Shown here piece by piece: positions 24,301-36,300 of a stretch of 64,000 nt of DNA. Made by a program: the position numbers and the translations under genes. Numbering within the stretch: the stretch's first letter is position 1; each line of letters starts with the position of its first letter. The stretch comes from Cherax quadricarinatus (Eukaryota > Arthropoda > Malacostraca > Decapoda > Parastacidae), in assembly GCF_038502225.1 (NCBI RefSeq), contig NC_091378.1, positions 1,861,744 through 1,925,743 of the forward strand. Direction: 5' to 3'. The notes beneath the pieces are model-generated. The model saw only the letters and a list, made by a program, of their open reading frames with translations. It was not told the DNA's origin and did not search any database.

Positions 24301-27300
24301 GGCTGGAGGCAGTGGAGATGTCATGTCTGAGGGCAATGTGTGGTGTGAATATAATGCAGAGAATTCGTAGTTTGGAAGTTAGGAGGAGGTGCGGGATTAC
24401 CAAAACTGTTGTCCAGAGGGCTGAGGAAGGGTTGTTGAGGTGGTTCGGACATGTGGAGAGAATGGAGCGAAACAGAATAACTTCAAGAGTGTATCAGTCT
24501 GTAGTGGAAGGAAGGCGGGGTAGGGGTCGGCCTAGGAAAGGTTGGAGGGAGGGGGTAAAGGAGGTTTTGTGTGCGAGGGGCTTGGACTTCCAGCAGGCAT
24601 GAGTGAGCGTGTTTGATAGGAGTGAATGGAGACAAATGGTTTTCAATACTTGACGTGCTGTTGGAGTGTGAGCAAAGTAACATTTATGAAGGGGTTCAGG
24701 GAAACCGGCAGGCCGGACTTGAGTCCTGGAGATGGGAAGTACAGTGCCTGCACTCTGAAGGAGGGGTGTTAATGTTGCAGTTTAAAAACTGTAGTGTAAA
24801 GCACCCTTCTGGCAAGACAGTGATGGAGTGAATGATGGTGAAAGTTTTTCTTTTTCGGGCCACCCTGCCTTGGTGGGAATCGTCCAGTGTGATAATAAAA
24901 AAAAATAATAATTTTTTTTTTTTCAACAAACCAACCGTATCCCACCGAGGCAGGGTGGCCCAAAAAGAAAAACAAAAGTTTCTCTTTTCAAATTTAGTAA
25001 TTGATACAGGAGAAGGGGTTACTAGCCCCTTGCTCCCGGCATTTTAGTCGCCTCTTACAACATGCATGGTTTACGAAGGAAGAATTCTGTTCCACTTCCC
25101 CATGGAGATAAGAGGAAATAAACAAGAACAAGAACTAGAAAGAAAATAGCAGACAACCCAGAAGGGTGTGTATATATATGCTTGTACATGTATGTGTAGT
25201 GTGACCTAAGTGTAAGTAGAAGTAGCAAGACGTACATGAAATCTTGCATGTTTATGAGACAGGACGGTAGTACCTCCCTGGGCAATTGCTGTCTTCCAAC
25301 CTACTACCTAGAAATAATAATAATAATATAATAATAATACATGTATAATAATAATGTACTATATAATAATAATTATAATAATAGATGGATTCAAAAGGCC
25401 ATCACTAGATGGCAGTGATTACCACAACAATGCAGGAGCAGTTGTGGCTGCCTCCACTTGTCACATAATGACATTTTATTCTTCTAGAGTATATATCAGG
25501 TTTCTGTGTTATTTATATTGTTTATTATGTCATATTAGATGAATTGTGATAGATGAATAAGCCGTATACAGTGGAACCTCAAAAATCGAACGTATCACAT
25601 ATCGAACGTTTCGAAAATAGGACCATTTTTTTGGACAAACTGTGTCCCTATTATCGAACGCGCCCCTATTTTCGGACCACCGGGTACGGGACCTGTCTGC
25701 CGGCCCGCTCTGTCCGTGTCCCCGCGCAGGCACCGTGAGCAGTCTAGCTTTGTTTATGCTTGAGTGAACACTAACCTGCACTCTCATTCATGCATTTTAT
25801 GATTATTTCGTTGTATTTAGTGCTTGTGGGACTGTGAAATAAGCTGCCATGGGCCCAAAGAAACTTGCTAGTGGTACCCCTGTGGTAAAGAAAGTGAGAA
25901 ACACCATAGATGTGAAGGAAATAATACAGAAGTATGAGAGTGGTGTGAGACTTGTTGAGCTTGCCAGGATGTATGGGAAAAACAAGTCGACCATCGGTTC
26001 TATCCTGTCAAAGAAAGAACAAATCGAGGAAGCTGATGTTGCGAAGGGTGTTAATATAGGGAGTGGATGAGGAGCCTTCTTCAAAGATTAAGGAGATTTG
26101 TGCCAAGTGGAATGATGTCCAAATGTTTGTGCAGAAGTACCACCCTGAGCAAGGTGAAACAAGCTATCTTTGCAACAAGTTCAGTGACAGAACCATGTCC
26201 CATTTTAGGGAAATGTTAAAGAGGCGCCAGAAACTAAGGACTGTAGACAGTTATTTTGTGAGACAGGGGTCCAGTGACTCTCAAGCTGGTCCTAGTGACA
26301 TTAAAAGACAGAGAAGGGAAGTAACCCCAGAGAGGGCTTTACCTGAAGTCCTCGTGGAGGGGGATTCTCCTTCCAAACACTAACCCCAACTCCCTCTCTC
26401 CTCCTCCCTATCTTCCAGATGCCATCACCAATCTTCAATAAAGGTAAGTAAAAATTTTATTTTATATGTATTACTATACATAATTAAAAACTATAGTATT
26501 TGTTGTATGTAAAACTGTAATTAATCTCTATAAAATGTATTTTTTGTGTGAATATTTTTGGGTTTCTGGAACGGATTAATTGTATTTCCATTATTTCTTA
26601 TGGGAAATATTGCTTCGAATTTCAGACTTTTCGAATTTAGAACTAGCTCCTGGAACGGATTAAGTTCGATTTTTGAGGTTCCACTGTAGCTGATATTAGC
26701 GAAATATTGAAGTATCTTATCGTGCCTCCTGAGAGCCAGAATAGATTAATTGCATTTCAATTAATTTAATTGAGGAAAATTGACTCTGCAAACGAGCAAA
26801 TTCAGATGCGAGCAAGGTCACAGAAAGGATTAAACTTGTAAGTAGAGGTTCCACTGTAATAATAGATGGCTTCAAAAGGCTGTCACTAGATAGCAGTGAT
26901 TACCACTTGTTACATAATGGCATATTTTATTCCTTCTAGAGCATATATCAGGTTTTTGTGTTATTTATATTGTGTATTATGTCATATTAGACGAATTGTG
27001 ATAGATAAATAAGCTGTAGAGTTGATATTAGTGAAATATTCAAGGAGTATTTTGTCCTGTTTCCAGACAAACTCATCTGCTGCCAACGCTGCCGATACCA
27101 CCATGTGAATGACATACATATTTTATTTTTCTAGTGTATAAATCAGGTTTCTATGTTATTTATATTGTTTATTATGTCAAACTAGATGAATTGTGATAGA
27201 TAAAAAAGTCATATAGATGATATTAGGGGAATATTGAAGTACTTATCTTGTCGTGCCTCCTGAGAGCCGGAACGGATTAATTGCATTTCAGTTAATTTAA

Positions 27301-30300
27301 ATGAGGAAAATTGACTCTGCAAACGAGCAAACCAGATGCGAGCAAGGTCACAGAACAGATTAAACTTGTAAGTAGAAGTTCCACTGTATAGGGTTTGCTG
27401 CTATCCACAGTTTTGGTATCCACGGCAGGTCCTTGGAACGTATCCCCTGCAGATACAGGGGTCCTACTGTATATAATTTATGGATCATTGCAGTAACAGG
27501 AGATCCACCATAATTGGATAGTATATGCTACTAATAATGACTAATCCTGTCTTATGCATCATTGCATTAACAGAAGATCCAGCATGGTGGAGTGATAGAA
27601 CAAATCCTTCTGCAGATACAGCCAAAATTCATCTTTTTTGGAGGTCTATAATAAGGAGCCTACAGTTGTATATGTAGCCAATTTTAACAGAATATTACAA
27701 AAATTTTGTGTGCGCTTTATATTAGAATGTTTTATACCCATATTATATGTGGCTGTTTCATTAAATGACATAACATATGATTTTATTTATTTCCAAAATA
27801 CATACTTTCACAGTGCAGGATTAATTGTATAATTTGTCAGTAGTAGTAAACCTCCAATGAACTTTTGAAAATATGGAACAAAAATCTGCTTTTTTTCGGT
27901 TAATTTGGAAACGGGAAAATTCATTCTTTACAAAACTGTCCATTATTGTTGGGATCACAGCGAAACATTCTTACTTCTATACACCACCGTCTTCATTGGT
28001 CACAAAACTATCCATTATTGTTGCTGTCATGGCAAAACATTCTTACTTCTACACACCACAGTCACCATTTCTGGCCACCTGCTTCTCTTTCTCTTAATCC
28101 CCTAAATCAAGGGCTTACTGTATTCATAGCCTTAGCTGTATTGATTTGTTTGTTACAATGCATATTGTTTTAAGAAACTATTAATTCTTTTTTAAGTATT
28201 GATGTTGTATTACTACCATGTATATATATCCAGGGGACTAACTACAATAGTTGGTAAACTACTGGAACGAGGCGCTCATCTGGGGGCGGTGGATGTATAT
28301 GGTGCTACTCCGCTACATTATGCTGCTCAGCTCAATCATGCTGATACTGTAGAGCTGGTAAGAAGGCTTATGTTGTTCGTTTCACTCAAGCTGATACTCT
28401 AGAGCTGGTAAAAATCTGTATGCAAAAGCAGGATGAATGTGTTGTGCATTACTCAGATGATTGTAAAGCAGTGAATTAAAGGAATGTTTGGACTATTTTT
28501 TTTTTTATTCACGGAGAAGCACTAATCTCTCAACGATCATACAGTACATGGGAAACAGGAGGTAATCAGGTTTGATCCAAGGAAGGAAAGGGTAGTTCCA
28601 AATTCTTGGATCAAAAGTCTTTTACTAGGAAATGCTTTGAAATTCTGTCTTACTGTTGTGTAAATAATCACTATTCATATTTGTTTGATGTTATGTTTTT
28701 ATGTTTAATCTCATTTAGGGAGAAAATATTAACTATTTATTTGTCTTCTTCGGTAATTACTTTGTTACTCTTACAATCTTTCTTAACCTGGAATAAAGTT
28801 GCTTTAGTGCAAAAAAAAAGCACTTATGACAGAGTGTTGTTTATATTGTTTTATATTGCTCATGAATGATTTGACTAACATGCATAGACATGACCAATTG
28901 TGATGTCCGTATTTCCACACATTACTGGCAAGACTGCTGTTGAATGAGTGCCTGTGAATGTGTTAACTTTTTGAGTCACCCTGTCATGAAAATGTCCAAT
29001 GTGGCCAAAAAAAAAGAAAACAGAAAATGGCTTGATTGAGGTTATATTTCTACAGCTTTTGTGAAATATGGTCATCACTCCTGTTATTAAAGATCTTATA
29101 CTCAGTTTTTGTATAGTACCAAGATGTGTGTAACATTTTAAAAATGATGATATTGACCGTAATCTTTGGCCCATTTGTGGACCTGGCCACGGACTGGGCT
29201 GCTGCTACGTTGACCCCCAGAACACCCTCCAGGTATACTCCGAGTATAAGATCAGGTTATTCAGGAATCAGTACTACTACTCTATTTCCTTGTTGTTTAA
29301 TTTTCATCTTAATTGATCAATATATTCATTAGGACTAGTAGTAGGTTGGTAGACAGCAACCACCCAGGGAAGTACTACTGTCCTGCCAGATGACTGTGAA
29401 ACAGAAACCTGTAACTGTTTTGCATGATGGTAGGATTGCTGGTTTCTTTTTCTGTCTCATAAACACGCTAGATAACAGGGATATCTTGCTACTCCTACTT
29501 ACACTTTGGTCACACTTCACAGACACGCACATGCATATATATATACATACATCGAGGTTTTTCTCCTTTTTCTAAATAGCTCTTGTTCCTCTTTATTTCT
29601 TCTATTGTCCATGGGGAAGTGGAAAAGAATCTTTCCTCCGTAAGCCATGCGTGTCGTATGAGGCGACTAAAATGCCGGGAGCAATGGGCTAGTAACCCCT
29701 TCTCCTGTAGACATTTACTAAAAAAGAGAAGAAGAAAAACTTTATAAAACTGGGATGCTTGAATGTGCATGGATGTAGTGCGGATGACAAGAAACAGATG
29801 ATTGCTGATGTTATGAATGAAAAGAAGTTGGATGTCCTGGCCCTAAGTGAAACAAAGCTGAAGGGGGTAGGGGAGTTTCGGTGGGGGGAAATAAATGGGA
29901 TTAAATCTGGAGTATCTGAGAGAGTTAGAGCAAAGGAAGGGGAAGCAGTAATATTGAAGGATCAGTTATGGAAGGAGAAAAGAGAATATGAATGTGTAAA
30001 TTCAAGAATTATGTGGATTAAAGTAAAGGTTGGATGCGAAAAGTGGTTCATAATAAACGTGTATGCACCTGGAGAAGAGAGGAATGTAGAGAAGAGAGAG
30101 AGATTTTGGGAGATGTTAAGTGAATGTATAGGAGTCTTTGAACCAAGTGAGAGAGTAATTGTGGTAGGGGACCTGAATGCTAAAGTAGGAGAAACTTTTA
30201 GAGAGGGTGTGGTAGGTAAGTTTGGGGTGCCAGGTGTAAATGATAATGGGAGCCCTTTGATTGAACTTTGTATAGAAAGGGGCTTAGTTATAGGTAATAC

Positions 30301-33300
30301 ATATTTTAAGAAAAAGAGGATAAATAAGTATACAAGAAATGATGTAGGGCAAAATGACAGTAGTTTGTTGGATTATGTATTGGTAGATAAAAGACTGTTG
30401 AGTAGACTTCAGGATGTACATGTTTATAGAGGGGCCACAGATATATCAGATCACTTTCTAGTTGTAGCTACACTGAGAGTAAAAGGTAGATGGGATACAA
30501 GGAGAATAGAAACATCAGGGAAGAGAGAGGTGAAGGTTTATAAACTAAAAGAGGAGGCAGCTAGGGTAGGATATAAACAGCTACTGGAGGATAGATGGGC
30601 TAATGAGAGCATAGGCAATGGGGTCGAAGAGGTATGGAGTAGGTTTAAAAATGTAGTGTTAGAGTGTTCAGCAGAAGTTTGTGGTTACAGGAAAGTGGGT
30701 GCGGGAGGGAAGAGGAGCGATTGGTGGAATGATGATGTAAAGAGAGTAGTAAGGGAGAAAAAGTTAGCATATGAGAAGTTTTTACAAAGTAGAAGTGATA
30801 CAAGGAGGGAAGAGTATATGGAGAAAAAGAGAGAGGTTAAGAGAGTGGTGAAGCAATGTAAAAAGAGAGCAAATGAGAGAGTGGGTGAGATGTTATCAAC
30901 AAATTTTGTTGAAAATAAGAAAAAGTTTTGGAGTGAGATTAACAAGTTAAGGAAGCCTAGAGAACAAAAGGATTTGTCAGTTAAAAATAGGAGAGGAGAG
31001 TTATTAAATGGAGAGTTAGAGGCATTGGGAAGATGGAGGGAATATTTTGAGGAATTGTTAAATGTTGATGAAGATAGGGAAGCTGTGATTTCTTGTATAG
31101 GGCAAGGAGGAATAACATCTTGTAGGAGTGAGGAAGAGCCAGTTGTGAGTGTGGGGGAAGTTCGTGAGGCAGTAGGTAAAATGAAAGGGGGTAAGGCAGC
31201 CGGGATTGATGGGATAAAGATAGAAATGTTAAAAGCAGGTGGGGATATAGTTTTGGAGTGGTTAGTGCAACTATTTAATAAATGTATGGAAGAGGGTAAG
31301 GTACCTAGGGATTGGCAGAGAGCATGCATAGTTTCTTTGTATAAAGGCAAAGGGGACAAAAGAGAGTGCAAAAATTACAGGGGGATAAGTCTGTTGAGTA
31401 TACCTGGTAAAGTGTATGGTAGAGTTATTATTGAAAGAATTAAGAGTAAGACGGAGAATAGGATAGCAGATGAACAAGGAGGCTTTAGGAAAGGTAGGGG
31501 GTGTGTGGACCAGGTGTTTACAGTGAAACATATAAGTGAACAGTATTTAGATAAGGCTAAAGAGGTCTTTGTGGCATTTATGGACTTGGAAAAGGCATAT
31601 GACAGGGTGGATAGGGGGGCAATGTGGCAGATGTTGCAGGTGTATGGTATAGGAGGTAGGTTACTGAAAGCAGTGAAGAGTTTTTACGAGGATAGTGAGG
31701 CTCAAGTTAGAGTATGTAGGAAAGAGGGAAATTATTTCCCAGTAAAAGTAGGCCTTAGACAAGGATGTGTGATGTCACCGTGGTTATTTAATATATTTAT
31801 AGATGGGGTTGTGAGAGAAGTAAATGCGAGGGTCTTGGCAAGAGGTGTGGAGTTAAAAGATAAAGAATCACACATAAAGTGGGAGTTGTCACAGTTGCTC
31901 TTTGCTGATGACACTGTGCTGTTGGGAGATTCTGAAGAGAAGCTGCAGAGATTGGTGGATGAATTTGGTAGGGTGTGCAAAAGAAGAAAATTAAAAGTGA
32001 ATACAGGAAAGAGTAAGGTAATGAGGATAACAAAAAAGATTAGGTGATGAAAGATTGGATATCAGATTGGAGGGAGAGAGTATGGAGGAGGTGAATGTAT
32101 TCAGATTTTTGGGAGTGGACGTGTCAGCGGATGGGTCTATGAAAGATGAAGTGAATCATAGAATTGATGAGGGGAAAAGGGTGAGTGGTGCACTTAGGAG
32201 TCTGTGGAGACAAAGAACTTTGTCCTTGGAGGCAAAGAGGGGAATGTATGAGAGTATAGTTTTACCAACGCTCTTATATGGGTGTGAAGCATGGGTGATG
32301 AATGTTGCAGCGAGGAGAAGGCTGGAGGCAGTGGAGATGTCATGTCTGAGGGCAATGTGTGGTGTGAATATAATGCAGAGAATTCGTAGTTTGGAAGTTA
32401 GGAGGAGGTACGGGATTACCAAAACTGTTGTCCAGAGGGCTGAGGAAGGGTTGTTGAGGTGGTTCGAACATGTAGAGAGAATGGAGCGAAACAGAGTGAC
32501 TTCAAGAGTGTATCAGTCTGTAGTGGAAGGAAGGCGGGGTAGGGGTCGGCCTAGGAAAGGTTGGAGGGAGGGGGTAAAGGAGGTTTTGTGTGCGAGGGGC
32601 TTGGACTTCCAGCAGGCATGCGTGAGCGTGTTTGATAGGAGTGAATGGAGACAAATGGTTTTTAACCCTTTCAGGGTCCAAGGCCAAAATCTGAAGTCAC
32701 GCACCAGTGTCCAAGAAATTTTGAAAAAAAAAAAAATTATTTTTTCTTACAGAATTAAAGAGCATATTTTTGTGAAGGTAATAAAACAAAAAAAATTAGA
32801 ATCTGATCAGTACTTACCGAGATACAGTGCCAAGAAGTTTGTAGAAAATGATGTGGTGGCGGCAACATCGACGAATTCCACATACGCGTATTATATTATT
32901 TTGTTGTTTTAGTTGTTTTTTCTTTTCTTTTCCAATTTTTTTCTATTCCTACTAACATTTGGGGCCTGAGAGACCAATACTGTATATAATTTATATATAT
33001 AAACTCACTGTATTGAACACAATAACCGCACTAAAGTTATTATCATATTATTGTTTACCACTGTTGTTTATTACAATAAACATGCACAAATATTGTATAA
33101 TACTAATGTTCTATCATATATTTACATATTTACAATCACTGGACATGGTTTTAGAACTGCTGGAGCTTGTGGAACTCCTTGAAACAAGGCACCATGCACA
33201 GAGGCACCTTACATTCCTCACACATAAACCGAGTGTCTTTGCGTCTTTGTTGCCGTCGTTTTGTTTGTGCACAGACAATGCATCTCTTCTGAGCAAATTT

Positions 33301-36300
33301 CTTTTGAGTTGAAGGAAGCTGTATTATGAAATGATCACCTTCTCTTCTCAAACGCTTGGGTATATTGTGATGAATTCGAGGACCATGTTGTATTGCAGGT
33401 GTTGTTACCTGGTACTTCATTATGAGTTGTCTGACAACAGACAAACAAAATTCACCATACGGTGGTCTGTTACCAGTCTTTATTTGGTACATATTATATG
33501 CATTCAGCATTGAAATGTCCATGAGATGGAAGAAAAGTTTCATGTACCACTTGTAACTCTTACGAACACAGTCAACAAAACCAATCTGCATGTCACACTT
33601 GTCAACCAAGCGCATGTTTTGTGTATAATCAATCACTGTCACTGGTTTTCGAATACGTTCATTAGTCACTCGATCAACTTTGCCACTGTCTTGCATTTCA
33701 TTACGGTGAATGGTTGTCAACAATGTGACATCTCGTTTGTCATGCCACCGTAATGCCATGATGTCATTGGCAGTAAACACCTGCACGTCATCACCACGAA
33801 CACCTGCGTTGAGCCTGGGCATATGTTTACGATTAGAACGCACTGTGCCACACACATCTGTCTTGTTCACTCGCATGAAATCACTGAGTAATGGGCTTGT
33901 GTACCAGTTATCGGTATATAATGTATGGCCCTTACCAAGATAAGGTGCCATCATGTTTCTCACTACGTCACCTGATATACCCAATAACATCTTGGTATCT
34001 TTCAATGTTTTACTACCCGTGTATACAACAATATCCAACACCAGGCCACTGTCACAATCACAGAGTACAAACAATTTTATACCAAAGCGGTTCCTCTTGC
34101 TCGGTATATACTGCTTGAATGACATTCTACCTTTGAACAAAATCAAAGACTCGTCAATTACAAGATTCTTGAATGGATAAAAGTATATCCTGAACTTTTG
34201 TTTGAGATACATGAAAACATTTCTAATCTTGTATAACCTGTCACTTCTGTCAGGCCTGGTTTTGTCAGAGAAGTGCAACATACGTAAGAGTAAGATAAAC
34301 CTGTTCACTGGTATTATTTCACTGAAGGATGGGGTACAAATTAGCCGATCTGTGGACCAGTATGCTTTTATATTATGCTTATAGACGTGAGGCATAAGCA
34401 TTATTGTTGCAAAAAGCAAATACATTTCTGCAACAGTCGTCTCTTTCCACCTGTGTAGTCTTGACTGTGGTGATAAGATCGTATTTGCCATGGTGTACTG
34501 AAAATACTTATTACTTTCCCTGACAATAGTTTCCATCAATGGCTGGTCAAAGAATAATTCAAAGAATTCCAGTTCATTGGCCGTGGTTCCAAGGGGACAG
34601 GTAGGTAGAATTCCACTTTGCGAGTCATCAAAGTGGTGAGGGCTGGGAACAAAATTGGGATTTTGCTGCCAATCCCAGATACGGTTTGCTGGTGGATACT
34701 GGACATCATAGGCTGGTTGTACGGGTGGTTGTGGCGGGCTGGTGGGTGACGCTCCGCTTTGTCCTTGAACTGACGAGTCAGCAGCGTGGGTTCCCGCGTG
34801 GCACAGCGAGTCACGCATGGCGGTGCCACTACCACCACCAGCCCCACTAACACCATCCACTGATGTCTGTGGCCCATCCATGCCAAGTGTAGCCACATCA
34901 TCCTCACTATCACTACCTAAAACGGGTGTAGGGCCACGGGATGTACTCCGGGATGTACTACGGGATGTACTCCGTCCCCTGGGCATAGCATAGGGTACAC
35001 TACCCGAGCGCATGCGGCGGCGCACATACCGACGCTTCACTGGTGAATATGTTTCCTCACTATCACTACTCGAATGATCGTCGAGCGCAATAAAATCACA
35101 ATCCACGTCAGAATCATCGTCATTACTGAAGTCAGAGGCCAGACCACGGGAAAATATTAGTTTTCTCTTACGTTTAGGAACAACCGACCGTGAGTCACGA
35201 GTGCCCACACCAGAGGTAGAAGGTCGAGGATCGTCGGGGTTTTCTGCACTATTATCGATATCCTGGTCATTATTTTCGGTCACTAACTCATCAAAGCCGT
35301 AGAATTCGTCTTCATTTCCACTTCCATCAGTGTCAGAACTATCAGACAGGAAGAGGAGAGTCCCAATTTTCCGGGGAGTGAGAGCTGACTTGCGACGAGA
35401 CATGGTGAACAAGGGTGACTGAGCCGGCGTTCCCACAATGCTATGCAGGCGCCTAGATTTTTTGTTTATGGCGCACACCCACCGCGCAGACCCATTCTCT
35501 CATATGTAGGCCTATGAGCGCTTTCGCGCTAAATTTGACGGCGCTAGAATTTTGGCGTAGATCTACGGTTTGGACACTCACCGACCAGCCGTAGATCTAC
35601 GGGACGGACCCTGAAAGGGTTAATACTTGACGTGCTGTTGGAGTGTGAGCAAAGTAACATTTATGAAGGGGTTCAGGGAAACCGGCAGGCCGGACTTGAG
35701 TCCTGGAGATGGGAAGTACAGTGCTTGCACTCTGAAGGAGGAGTATTAATGTTGCAGTTTAAAAACTGTAGTGTAAAGCACCCTTCTGGCAAGACAGTGA
35801 TGGAGTGAATGATGGTGAAAGTTTTTCTTTTTCGGGCCACCCTGCCTTGGTGGGAATCGGCCAGTGTGATAATAAAAATAGTATTACAACATCCCGACCC
35901 CTCTGAAGGACAGGTGGAGATGTTGTAGCTCGAATGGTCATCCAAGCTGTGATGTTTGGCAGGACAGTGATTGAATGAATGACAATAAAAATGTTTCTTC
36001 TTTTTTGTGTCACCCTTCCTTGGTGGTAGATAACTGGTGTCCGAAAGTAAAAGAATTACCCTTCATTCATACATTATCTGTTAATCATCTGACATACTTT
36101 TTTATTTTTCAACAAACGAACCACATCCCACTGAGGCAGGATGACCTAAAAAGAAAAACTAGAGTTTCTCTTTTTAAATTTAGTAATGCATACAGGAGAA
36201 AGGGGTTGCATTATATATGTACGATATATTTTTTTTTTCAACAAGTCGGCCGTCTCCCACCAAGGCAGGGTCACCCAAAAAGAAAGAAAATCCCCAAAAT

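Larger units (their letters stand above)
25375..27390. repeat. Degenerate tandem blocks with Tigger-type ends
   Basis: Three related blocks follow each other: 25375-25568 continuing at 26687-26856, 26860-27060, and 27085-27390. Shared strings include 'tcactagat(g/a)gcagtgattacca', 'atatcaggttt', 'atgaattgtgatagat' and, in two of them, 'ttgactctgcaaacgagcaaa' ending in 'gttccactgta'. They look like successive duplications of one host segment with a transposon end. The complete Tigger derivative 25569-26686 sits inside the first block. Confidence 0.65.
29335..35880 (+). mobile_element. Full-length RTE subfamily A retrotransposon, split by piggyBac
   Basis: Begins at the shared 5' end (tagtaggttggtagacagca) and has a roughly 420-base 5' UTR, the endonuclease-reverse transcriptase frame, and a 3' UTR ending 'ccttggtgggaatcggccag' plus a short ATAATAAAAAT tail. 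Without the piggyBac at 32666-35619 it is about 3.6 kb, typical for RTE elements. The 3' UTR resumes at 35624 exactly where it left off at 32661. Confidence 0.9.

Noticed and set aside
30685..31531. Long minus-strand frames opposite the RTE coding region (also 22075-22611, 62594-63440)
   Set aside because: They are the purine-rich RTE frame read on the other strand. The same shadow recurs in every RTE copy and has no domain of its own.
33331..34384. Several plus-strand frames of 60-77 codons
   Set aside because: They are shadows of the piggyBac transposase gene on the opposite strand.
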